NCBI RefSeq assembly: GCF_026151205.1
Contig: NC_087074.1
Location: 17,892,712 to 17,956,711, forward strand
From: Bolinopsis microptera
Lineage: Eukaryota; Ctenophora; Tentaculata; Lobata; Bolinopsidae
Reading direction: 5' to 3'
DNA length: 64,000 nucleotides
The position numbers and the translations under genes were made by a program. This document shows, in pieces, positions 23,885-32,681 of this stretch (the stretch's first letter is position 1; every line of letters starts with the position of its first letter). The notes below the pieces were generated by a model. That model made no database searches, had not been told where the DNA came from, and worked only from the letters and a program-made list of their open reading frames with translations.

Positions 23885-26557
23885 TTGCTTCTCTTCCCAA
23901 AATGGGCAAAATGGTCAGATTATATTGAGGATGATCTAATAGCAAAGAAAGCAGACTTCTTTGACAGTGATGCTACATCTCAATGGGACACCATCAACTC
24001 AACAATCCATGCAGCAACATCTAAGTTTGCAACACACAAGAAATCCACCCCACATAGCAAACCTTACTGGACAGATAGACTTACTCAAATGTCTAAAGCA
24101 CTTAGAGACGCAAAGAGATTATATATGAAACGTAACACCTTGTCGAACAAAGCTGCCCTAGATCATGCCAAAGGTTTGTTTGATGAAACTAGGAAAAAAG
24201 AGTGTCAAAAGTTCATTTTAACAAAGACTAACAATCTCAATGCCTCCCAATGTACAAAGTTTTGGAAAGAATTCAATCGGATGTTTTCTAAAAAACGTGA
24301 CAACAAGGTAGAGCCCTTCAAGGAAGCAAGTGGTGATCTTATCACAGATTCTAAAGACATTGAAGAAATACTATTTGATAGCTTCTTTGCAGGTAAACAT
24401 TTGCTGGAAAAAGGAACAGATTTTGATGCAAAGTTCTATGAAGATGTCAACAGAATCTATAAGGAATGTCTTGAATCTAATGAAAGTGAGCCCCAAGACT
24501 CTACCTACACAACCAATGATGAAGAGGATATGCTAAATGGGGAGATTACTAAAGCTGAACTTCAACACTTCTTCAAAAATTATCAAGCAGCAGGAAAAAG
24601 CTTTGATAACTTTGAATTCCATCCCGTAATGTTTAAAAAATTGGGAGGAACTGCCTTTGAATGTATTCTTGCATTGTTGAATTCATGTTTGAAGACTGGC
24701 CACTGGGTTTGGGATATTGCTGATGTAATATTTCTCAAGAAGGAAGGCAAAACTGACTACAGCAAGGCAGGATCTTATCGACCGATCTCTATAACATCCT
24801 ATATTGGTAAGGTGTTTGAACAAATAATTGCTAATAGATTAGAAGAGCACCTTAGAAAGAAGGGCCTAAGCGATGAGTATCAAGAAGGGTTCACAAAAAA
24901 GCGCAACACTGTTCGTTATCTAAACAGACTGGATAATGATGTTCGTAGTCATCTTCAGAAGAAATACACGGTCATCTGTCTCTTTATAGATTTTGAAAAA
25001 GCTTTTGATAGTGTTTGGAAAAAAGGTCTCATGAAAAAGTTGTCCGACTTTGGAGTATCCGGAAGTATGTGGAGACTTATAAACAGCTTTCTCTTCAACA
25101 GAAAAGTTCGTCTTGTATTCAACAACTATACTGGCTTCATTAGAGCATGTAGAGAATTTGGACTACCACAAGGTTCAGCATTGTCTCCAATTCTATTCAA
25201 ATTCTTTTTGCATGACCTTGCACAGGATCTCACCCTCAACCCAGATATAGGGGTTTTCAAGTTTGCAGATGATGGAACATTAAGGGTCAGAGGTGAAACA
25301 ACACACCAGTGTCTTCTCAATCTACAGATGACATGTTATGCTATCTATAAATGGAGTATAACATGGAGAATGATAATAAACTGTGATCCCGGAAAAACTG
25401 AACTAATTGGATTTGGAACTGCAGAAAACGATGAAACGCTTCTTCCATTGTCATTTCGTCTTGGTAGCAACGAGATCAAGTTCGTCGAAAAGACCAAAGT
25501 ACTAGGCTTGATAATGGATAGAAAGCTCACCTACATCGAGCACGCAAAGGATATTAACAGAAAGATACTTGGCCGGTGGGCTACAATATGCAAGTATACA
25601 AACCGCAACTGGGGATTCAGACAACATGTCATTGTAAGGCTAATTGAAGTTCTCATATATTCACGGATCCACTATGCTGGAACTGTCTGGATCAATAATA
25701 GAAGTATCAAAGAAATTGAAAGCGCTTGGTATAGGACTATAAAAGCAGCTTTGGGTGCAGTGTTCAATGTAAGGCTAACTACAGCTGAAATGATACTTGG
25801 TGTGTTGCCACTCAACATATCAAACAAAGTGAACTCAGTGAAGCACATCCTTAAACTGAATATATTCCCGAATAAAGAGGATCCACTGAAACACCTTATT
25901 GATGACCAAATGAAATCAGGCAGTTACAGCGCACTAACTGGAAAAGTAAAAGATGTATTTCAGTTTCTATTGTGGAAATCTTCGATACTTCCTGAACACT
26001 TCACTAATGAGGATCTAAAAATCATAAATAACCATGATCTAGAAAAACTCACCAGTCTATCAATAAAAGGATGCAGCTACAGTAAATCAGTGATGAAACA
26101 TTACAGTGAACAGCTTTGGCAATCGTCCATAAACAGCCAGTACCAGCTGGAAGGGTATACAGAGGCACCTACAGTGAGCGCCACAAAGCTCAAGTTTCCG
26201 CCCAAAACATCAAGGCAACTTGAAACCTTGTTTCTAAGCTTGTTCTATCCGAACAACATAATGAATGAATTTCTACACCGCTTCAAAAGCAGTAAATTTG
26301 ATTCTCCACTGTGTGATTGTAAGCGAGGGGCTCAAAATTCACTTCACCTGCTTACCGACTGTCCTGATGTACAAGCAGATAAAAGGAACAAAATGAGTGA
26401 GCTTCTTGAAAGACACCCTTTCCACAACATCAAAAACCAAGGCTATGGTGGGAACTCAATGTTGATATCATGGAGCAGACTTCGTGAGTTCTTTGATCTA
26501 GCACTGGAAATAACAAAGGATGCAGAAGAATTCCTTCGAATAGAGATAAAACTTTAA
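23885..26557 (+). CDS. Non-LTR retrotransposon reverse transcriptase, 890 residues, open
   Basis: Copies element RNA into DNA at the target site. The reverse transcriptase domain spans roughly residues 290-530, with motifs GSYRPISITSYIGKVFEQII, FIDFEKAFDSVW (catalytic Asp, about residue 368), GLPQGSALSPILF and FKFADDG (catalytic Asp pair, about residue 460). A C-terminal Cys/His motif (CDCKRGAQNSLHLLTDC, about residue 811) is typical of jockey/CR1-like elements. No apurinic endonuclease domain is visible before the reverse transcriptase, so the copy is probably 5'-truncated or the endonuclease lies in a decayed upstream part. The absence of stops over 2.67 kb suggests recent insertion. The clade is uncertain. 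Confidence 0.9.
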   Translation: MLLFPKWAKWSDYIEDDLIAKKADFFDSDATSQWDTINSTIHAATSKFATHKKSTPHSKPYWTDRLTQMSKALRDAKRLYMKRNTLSNKAALDHAKGLFDETRKKECQKFILTKTNNLNASQCTKFWKEFNRMFSKKRDNKVEPFKEASGDLITDSKDIEEILFDSFFAGKHLLEKGTDFDAKFYEDVNRIYKECLESNESEPQDSTYTTNDEEDMLNGEITKAELQHFFKNYQAAGKSFDNFEFHPVMFKKLGGTAFECILALLNSCLKTGHWVWDIADVIFLKKEGKTDYSKAGSYRPISITSYIGKVFEQIIANRLEEHLRKKGLSDEYQEGFTKKRNTVRYLNRLDNDVRSHLQKKYTVICLFIDFEKAFDSVWKKGLMKKLSDFGVSGSMWRLINSFLFNRKVRLVFNNYTGFIRACREFGLPQGSALSPILFKFFLHDLAQDLTLNPDIGVFKFADDGTLRVRGETTHQCLLNLQMTCYAIYKWSITWRMIINCDPGKTELIGFGTAENDETLLPLSFRLGSNEIKFVEKTKVLGLIMDRKLTYIEHAKDINRKILGRWATICKYTNRNWGFRQHVIVRLIEVLIYSRIHYAGTVWINNRSIKEIESAWYRTIKAALGAVFNVRLTTAEMILGVLPLNISNKVNSVKHILKLNIFPNKEDPLKHLIDDQMKSGSYSALTGKVKDVFQFLLWKSSILPEHFTNEDLKIINNHDLEKLTSLSIKGCSYSKSVMKHYSEQLWQSSINSQYQLEGYTEAPTVSATKLKFPPKTSRQLETLFLSLFYPNNIMNEFLHRFKSSKFDSPLCDCKRGAQNSLHLLTDCPDVQADKRNKMSELLERHPFHNIKNQGYGGNSMLISWSRLREFFDLALEITKDAEEFLRIEIKL

Positions 26558-26605
26558 ACAGTTGATTATATTCCAACTACCATAACTACACCATCCCTAT
26601 GATTA

Positions 26606-26680
26606 GTGAGCCGGGTTCAATGTTAGACCGGACGAAGCATATATTTCATGAGCCGGGGTCAATGTTAGACCGGACGAAGA
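26606..26680 (+). repeat. Duplicated 3' tail of the retrotransposon
   Basis: Two copies of a unit of about 30 bp, TGAGCCGGGTTCAATGTTAG followed by ACCGGACGAAG, lie about 42 bp apart just after the reverse transcriptase stop. They probably belong to the element's 3' untranslated region. No poly-A is evident directly after them. Confidence 0.7.
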
Positions 26681-27233
26681 TATGGCTACATCTCAACAGT
26701 GGATAACACAGCAGAGGTTCTATTACAGTTAAATTCTGTTACCTGAACTCAACTTAACAGTTCTAATATTATAGCATATACTATAATATTATGAAGATAT
26801 TTTGTGTCAAAATGAGGCTGTTTAATCATTCTTACACACCAAAGGTTGTTGTGTGTTTTTTAATTAATTTATTATTGTTTAAAAGTTTATATTGAGAATT
26901 TTATACAGTAGTCTATAGACCAATTAAATTATTTACTGGTCACATATATGTGGTTTTAGAATTATATAATGACATTGAACGAACTTATTTATTGCGAATT
27001 CAAAGGATTGCTAGTATTTTATTTATTTGTTTTCACTTCTGCACGTTTAGGCAGTTGCTCTTGTGACCAGAGTTTTAGAGTTATATATATATATATCTCT
27101 TCCCATTCCAGCTGTTGTTGATAGGACTATTGGTGTAAATGTTTTTTTTTGTTTTTTTTGTTTAAAATTTCACTGATTCCCCACATAACAAGCTAATGTT
27201 ACTTTTATTTTATCGGTATCACTTTATTACTGC
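26681..27233. other. AT-rich spacer without recognised gene
   Basis: It contains TA-repeat (27080-27096) and T-run (27142-27160) simple sequence and no ORF of note. It leads into the first MITE cluster. Confidence 0.5.
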
Positions 27234-27342
27234 TTGTATCACGTCGTGACCCCCACTGTCGTTTTACTATATCCCTGTAGAGTTTTAACGATACAGGGGG
27301 AGCCGCGCACTCGTGCGCGGCGGGTCATACAACGTAGGACAA
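27234..27342. mobile_element. MITE family B, copy 1
   Basis: The ends are TTGTATCACGTCGTGACCCC and GGGTCATACAACGTAGGACAA. The flanks are ATTACTGC and ATCATTGC, an imperfect 8-bp duplication. An internal GC-rich hairpin is built from GCCGCGCAC / GTGCGCGGC. It is related to the copies at 28257, 51032 and 52143. Confidence 0.75.
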
Positions 27343-27548
27343 ATCATTGCGGCAGTGATTATCCATTGTTAATGGACTAGCCCGGCGCGCGCTATTTCGT
27401 GATATAGATGTCTATGCAGAACCGTTTACTGCTTAGTACTTAATGCTGGAGCGGTACCAATGTTCGCAGAGGCGCGCGTTCAATCACAAGCGTGCGGTTT
27501 TGGAAATTCTCCGTTATCGGCATTAATGCAGTGTTTATGGCTCACGTA

Positions 27549-27688
27549 TTAATTGACAATGTCAATTCATCGCAGCTCGGCGCGGCACAGTAACGCATTT
27601 CACCGATCTAGCCGATCTATTTGTCGTTGCAATAAGCCTCATTGCACATTGAGTGCGAGGCGCGGCACATTAACGCATTGCGCTACAA
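27549..27688. mobile_element. MITE family C, copy 1 (reverse orientation)
   Basis: Begins TTAATTGACAATGTCAATTC and ends GCATTGCGCTACAA. It contains CAGCTCGGCGCGGCACAGTA and a second GCGCGGCACA block. It matches 29389-29506 and 52538-52665 in reverse. No clear target duplication remains. Confidence 0.65.
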
Positions 27689-27735
27689 TGGCTTGTACTG
27701 CGCAAACGACCGAAATTTCCCCAACATGTAATTCA

Positions 27736-27825
27736 TTACCTGGGGACCTCAGGCTATCTGCTATCATGTTCATAAACAACCAAATTGAGATTAGGCGGAA
27801 TGACAGGCTGAGCGCAGCCCAGTAA
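27736..27825. mobile_element. MITE family A, copy 1 (90 bp)
   Basis: The ends are TTACCTGGGGACCTCAGGCT and GGCTGAGCGCAGCCCAGTAA. It is flanked by the perfect 8-bp duplication GTAATTCA (27728-27735 and 27826-27833). It has no coding capacity. Confidence 0.88.
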
Positions 27826-27998
27826 GTAATTCATAATTGAAAGATGACAATTAAATAAAGCCTGCGAGCGCGGCGCTTACGCCCGCACCTGAGGATTACT
27901 CAACATTGTATGTTTGTGTTCGCGTCGGACTGAGTCTATGGTTGAATTTTCAACTTTAACTCTATTTTTAAATATAACATGTATTGATTGTTTTGTGG

Positions 27999-28118
27999 TA
28001 AATAAAAATGGCAAGTGCTACTTCGTAGCACTTGCCATCGGGCCATTATATCGGGCCATAATATTTCGAGAAGAAAGTGGCGCGCTACTTCGAAGAAATT
28101 TAGACGAGTAACATCCGT
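27999..28118. mobile_element. Palindromic repeat module (family D)
   Basis: Starts with a near-perfect palindrome, TGGCAAGTGCTAC, TTC, then GTAGCACTTGCCA (28010-28037). It runs to CGAGTAACATCCGTCAA. The same words recur near 51390-51440, 51905-51990 and 52105-52135, indicating a dispersed short element. Boundaries and target duplication are not resolved. Confidence 0.5.
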
Positions 28119-28256
28119 CAACTTCCGATGTAACTTTGGAATCAAAGATTCATCTTTTCTCTCATATCAAAGAAATGTGTATGTATGATGTAGTAGTGGT
28201 AACTACAATTCATCGTTTACTGATATATTATATAATATATAAATGGTGGTCGGAAT

Positions 28257-28344
28257 TTGTATCACGTGGTTGGTGGTGACCCCCACTGTCGCTTCACTAT
28301 AGTACCCCTGTATCGTGCGCGGCGGGTCATACAACGTATGACAA
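28257..28344. mobile_element. MITE family B, copy 2 (88 bp)
   Basis: The ends are TTGTATCACG and GTATGACAA. It is flanked by the perfect 8-bp duplication GTCGGAAT (28249-28256 and 28345-28352). A truncated third copy starts at 28408 (TTGTATCACGTCGTGACCCC) and fades after about 45 bp. Confidence 0.87.
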
Positions 28345-29388
28345 GTCGGAATCAGGGGTAAAATAAGTTCACTTCGCCACAACCCTTTGAGAGAGTTGCA
28401 AACAGACTTGTATCACGTCGTGACCCCCATGGTCGTTTCACTAAGTTTTAAAACGTTTCTCCTAACTCAACTGTAATTCCTCAAAATCACCAGAGCCTCC
28501 ATATTCACTGCCACCGTTCACTTAATATTCAACCAAACACCCCACAGTATATTCAATTTCAAGAAAGGCGCTCCTATGCTGTCAATTGTGTGTGCACTTA
28601 TTTCCTTCGCTGCTCCGAAGATCGAAATAGCTTCACCGAAGATATGCGTCAACGTAATTCAAATGCACGAAACTTAAACAATTTTACTATCAATTTGGTG
28701 AGAACCTCGCGAATTAGTCATAATTAAGATTTAAGGATAACCCTGGCCCTGACTTCAAGGAAAGATGAATGTTTTCATTAATCTCTGTACAATTATGACG
28801 GTCCATGATAATGGATCTATAATTTAATTTTAATCCTGTGTAATCCTGTGTAAATCCTGTTTAACGGGTGATACTCGTAAAATATCTGTTCCATATATTG
28901 GACCGTCGACGAGTCCAACTCGGCGCGCGTCCTGGTAGGTTGTAAACCTACAAAAATCCTGTGTAATCCAAGCATGCAAGCTCACCTGGTCCAATTAGCG
29001 GGAAACGGAGGACAAGGTCTGGTGACGTCATAGTCACGTGACCTCATAGGCTCATAATCACTTGACCTCAGACCCAATCAATGATCAATTAGGTTCGGGC
29101 ATGGTCAGCCCCCTGTCACCCGATCTTGAGGTGACGTACGACACCTCGTTTACGCAATCAATGCCTAAAATGCTACACACGTCGAATATGTAATGAGGAC
29201 AAAAGTGCGGGTAATTTTGGCACCACTGTAGAGTGGTGCTAAAATATTTGGGTGGGTTGATGGCTAGAGCCCTTTTTACCGCCGTGAGGCGGGCGCGCGC
29301 TACTGCAAGCGCAAGGGCTCTGGATAGAGCAATCAACCAAGTTAAAATGAATCTAATTTACATACTTTCCACTACTGTATAAGTTGAT

Positions 29389-29506
29389 TTGTAGCGCGAT
29401 GCGTTACTGTGCCGCGCCGCGCACTCAATGAGGCTTCTCACAGCTCGATCGGCGAGATGCGCTACTGTGCCGCGCCGAGCTGCCATAAATTGACATCGTC
29501 AATTAA
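29389..29506. mobile_element. MITE family C, copy 2 (118 bp)
   Basis: The ends are TTGTAGCGCGATGCGTTACT and GACATCGTCAATTAA. It is flanked by the perfect 8-bp duplication AAGTTGAT (29381-29388 and 29507-29514). Two GTGCCGCGCCG blocks lie inside. Confidence 0.86.
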
Positions 29507-29890
29507 AAGTTGATAAATCGTCGTTTAGCAACATGAGGATTACACACAAGATATTCATTGTGCTTCTCTTTATTAGTAGCATAATTTAATCCCTCAATCT
29601 TTCCTAATACTTCGTCTGAAACATACCAAAAATGACTATCATTTACAGATCCGTTTTAAATAGTTTCTTTTTTGAAAGCCTCTAATCTTATTTTGCAATG
29701 CATTCAGAGTTAATATATGCACTTATACAAACCACTTGGAATACTTTTGAAAGAAAATAACAAGCTCCAAAACGCTACTGACGTATTTCTTCATAAAAAG
29801 CACAATAGCGTAAAAAGCTTTTGTCGAGGTGCCTCGAAAGTGATCTCAAACGATTCCCCGTTCAATTTTGGTCGAGGAACGCCAACTTAG

Positions 29891-30763
29891 ACATCCATCA
29901 GTAAAGATCGCAATGAGTATTACACCAGAAGACAGGAGGCAATTCAGGAGTCTCTGCCACAAACATTTAAACTTATGTTACAGCTAGCAGCGGAGAAGGG
30001 TGCAAGTTCCTGGCTAACCACCTTACCACTCAAAAGCTATGGTTATCTCCTGAATAAGCAACAGTTTTCAGATACTATAGCTTTAAGATATACCCTGAAG
30101 CTGAAAGATTGTCCAAAACTTTGTACTTGTGGTGATTCCTACTCCGCAAACCATGCCCTCACGTGTAAACTTGGGGGTTATGTGACCTTGAGGCATAACT
30201 CACTTCGAGATACAATAGCTAATATCATGCGGACAGTCAAATGCAAGGATGTTCAGACAGAGCCCCCTCTTCTTCCAGTCAGCGGCATGCAGTTACCACG
30301 AGGTACAGCTACTGGAGATCAAGCCCGACTAGATATATCAGCAAGATCAGTTTGGAATGCGTTGGAAAGAGCATTTTTCGATGTAAGAGTGTTTCACGCT
30401 CCTGCTCCAACCAACGCAGCTAAACCAATTCCTATGATGTATTTGGCTCACGAGGCTGAGAAGAAAAGAGCATATAATGCAAGGGTCCTAGAAGTGGAAA
30501 AAGCTTCCTTTACACCTTTAGTTTTCTCCACAACAGGAGGCATGGGAGTCGAAGCGCAACGCTTGATTAAAAAGCTTGCACAAAAGATGGAATCTCCAAC
30601 GGGTCAGCGATATTCAGACTCAGTTACATATCTTAGAAAGCGCTTGCGCTTTGAGGTATTAAAGACAACAGTTATTTCGATAAGGGGGGACAGAGGGCCC
30701 AAGTTGCGATATAAACCAGACAATATTGAAGATTTAGATTTAAATATTGAGCCCTTCGGCTAG
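29891..30763 (+). CDS. Partial mobile-element ORF of a recurrent invertebrate type
   Basis: The open frame runs from after a stop at 29888-29890 to 30763. The first ATG is at 29975, but homologous-looking codons continue upstream, so the 5' end is truncated. The protein (ASSWLTTLPLKSYGYLLNKQ, then a CTCGDSYSANHALTCKLGG zinc-binding-like segment, RHNSLRDTIANIM, DQARLDISARSVWN, ERAFFDVRVFHAP, SFTPLVFSTTGGMG) resembles the C-terminal part of element proteins that recur in cnidarian, mollusc and sponge genomes. The spaced Asp residues in LDI and FFDVRV hint at a restriction-endonuclease-like nuclease. That reading is inference only. Confidence 0.65.
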   Translation, partial: TSISKDRNEYYTRRQEAIQESLPQTFKLMLQLAAEKGASSWLTTLPLKSYGYLLNKQQFSDTIALRYTLKLKDCPKLCTCGDSYSANHALTCKLGGYVTLRHNSLRDTIANIMRTVKCKDVQTEPPLLPVSGMQLPRGTATGDQARLDISARSVWNALERAFFDVRVFHAPAPTNAAKPIPMMYLAHEAEKKRAYNARVLEVEKASFTPLVFSTTGGMGVEAQRLIKKLAQKMESPTGQRYSDSVTYLRKRLRFEVLKTTVISIRGDRGPKLRYKPDNIEDLDLNIEPFG

Positions 30764-30991
30764 AGAATACTTTCTTAGATATTTTGGACAGTTTTTAATA
30801 TTAGTAATGTTAATGAATTGTAATTGATTGATATGTAATATTTAGGCCCATGGCCAGTTTTCAAAAAACTTAGTGCATAATCAAGCAAGTTATAAACATA
30901 TTTCATACATATCAAATTGGATGTGCTTTTGGCGGAGATATAACGTGCGCCATGTATCTGTTTGCTATACCAGCTGCGAGTATGGACAAAG

Positions 30992-31094
30992 TTTAATTGA
31001 AGAAATGTCAAATACTATAGAGTGTAATATAACATGTAGGCTTAGCCTACATGTTATATTACACTCTACAGTATTTGACATTTCTTCAATTAAA
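30992..31094. repeat. Near-perfect palindrome, 50-bp arms
   Basis: The left arm 30992-31041 and right arm 31045-31094 are complementary at 49 of 50 positions, around a 3-base centre (TTA). The single mismatch lies in ACTATAG versus CTACAGT. It could be a palindromic MITE or a hairpin-RNA precursor. No target duplication is obvious. Confidence 0.85.
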
Positions 31095-32681
31095 GCCTAC
31101 TAGGCTACTATGCTATGCCCCCACTTTTTATTTATTGTACAAACCATTGATGAAATCAAGGACGGATATGCTTAAGTACGTTGCAAAGAGATTGATATGG
31201 TGGACAAGTAGCAATTGCTTCTGTAATTGCTCATGTGTGAAGGAATGGCAAATCAGAATAAACTGATTCATGGAAATCTGTCCGAGGAATGGTTTTTTAA
31301 GGTATTCGTTAGACTAAAGCTTTAAGGAAAGGAAAATGTCACTCAAACAATGTATACATACAATTAAATCAAGTGATGTAATTGGCAGAGCACAATCAAA
31401 TTAAGTGCTGCAATTGGCAGAGCACAATATTTTTAAGGAAAAGTGCCCAATGGTTAGTTCTAAATGTATATTTATAGACACATTTAGTTAGATAATTCAA
31501 CTAAACACAGAGTTATGACCCTTTTAAGATCTGGCAGATACATGATCTCGGCACATAATCAGCGATTTCGTCACCCAATCAGTGATCTCATCGGAAGGTA
31601 TTCGCTAACGTGCAACAATTAGCCTCATTCGGCAGTACCATACATGTTTGGGGATGACGATCTGATCACTTTGAGTGAATACTGATAGTGACTTTCCTTA
31701 AAATCAAAGATATTTGTGTTACATCGCTTCGGTTGTTGCCCTATAAGCAGTCTCAAACCAAACAGACGGTTGATTGAGTGAGGAGATCACTGATTAAGTC
31801 TTGGGATCAAGTATCCGCCAGATCTTAAAATGGTCATAACTCTTTAAAAAACAATTATAGTGAAAAAGAGGGAGTTGGGTCCGGGTGCCACACCCTCTAT
31901 AATAAATGGAATTTTACGAAACTTTCATAAATTCTAAGTTTGACCCATACCTATATTCTCTGAAATTGTATTATAAACAACTAGAAAGTCGATTTCGTGA
32001 AAATTTCTTGAAGACCCCCTTAACTCTGTTTTGAGAAGTTGGTTTGTTATTAAATTCTAGAGAACTTCTTTAAATTTTCTATTTAAACACAAATATACAT
32101 GATAACAAGCTCCTGTTTTGAAAGAACTATGTATTGAGGATGGTTTTCTTTATAATGTTTTGTCTCCATACAACTTTGCTGTTGAATGAGCTGTGCTACA
32201 GTAGCGTTGGTGAAATCGAATATCAATTTTAATCTTCAATTTAGTGGTCTACAGGTCTCTACATTGAGCAGTATTATGAAATGATATTGCAAAACATTTA
32301 TGGCTGCACTGAAAGCGTTAAACATATGTACCTCATTAAATTGTCCCATCAACTGTGTAGGCTTAAATGTTTTTAATATAAGTTTTTTTCTCCTGCAATG
32401 ACATACAATTCATTGTATTTTGTGTTTATCGGGTTTATAAATCATTTCATCCGTAGGTAAGTTAAACATCGACATGTGATAATCAAGTTCTGCTGAACAT
32501 GGCAATGTGAAATGGGGGTATCTTATTGTGGTATCACTTGATAATGGTAAGATTTCTTGAGTTATCATATCAATTTTGTGATACTTACATTTAATTAAAT
32601 TTGATCTGATTTAAATGATTATTTGGCTGAACAAACAAGCCATATTTACTTGTTAACAAGCATCTTGAAACTAATTTTCAG
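31095..32681. mobile_element. Non-coding stretch with an inverted-repeat element (31509-31843)
   Basis: At 31509 AGAGTTATGACC, then CTTTTAAGATCTGGC, is inverted at 31805-31843 with few mismatches over about 39 bp. This defines a MITE-like element of about 335 bp without ORF. A 33-bp tandem pair (AATTGGCAGAGCACAA) lies at about 31360-31430. A stretch near 31925-31970 matches the reverse of 15825-15875. No upstream exon of the following gene could be fixed here. Confidence 0.55.

Noticed and set aside
24330-25530. Small ORFs within the reverse transcriptase
   Set aside because: Alternative-frame shadows of the 890-codon ORF.
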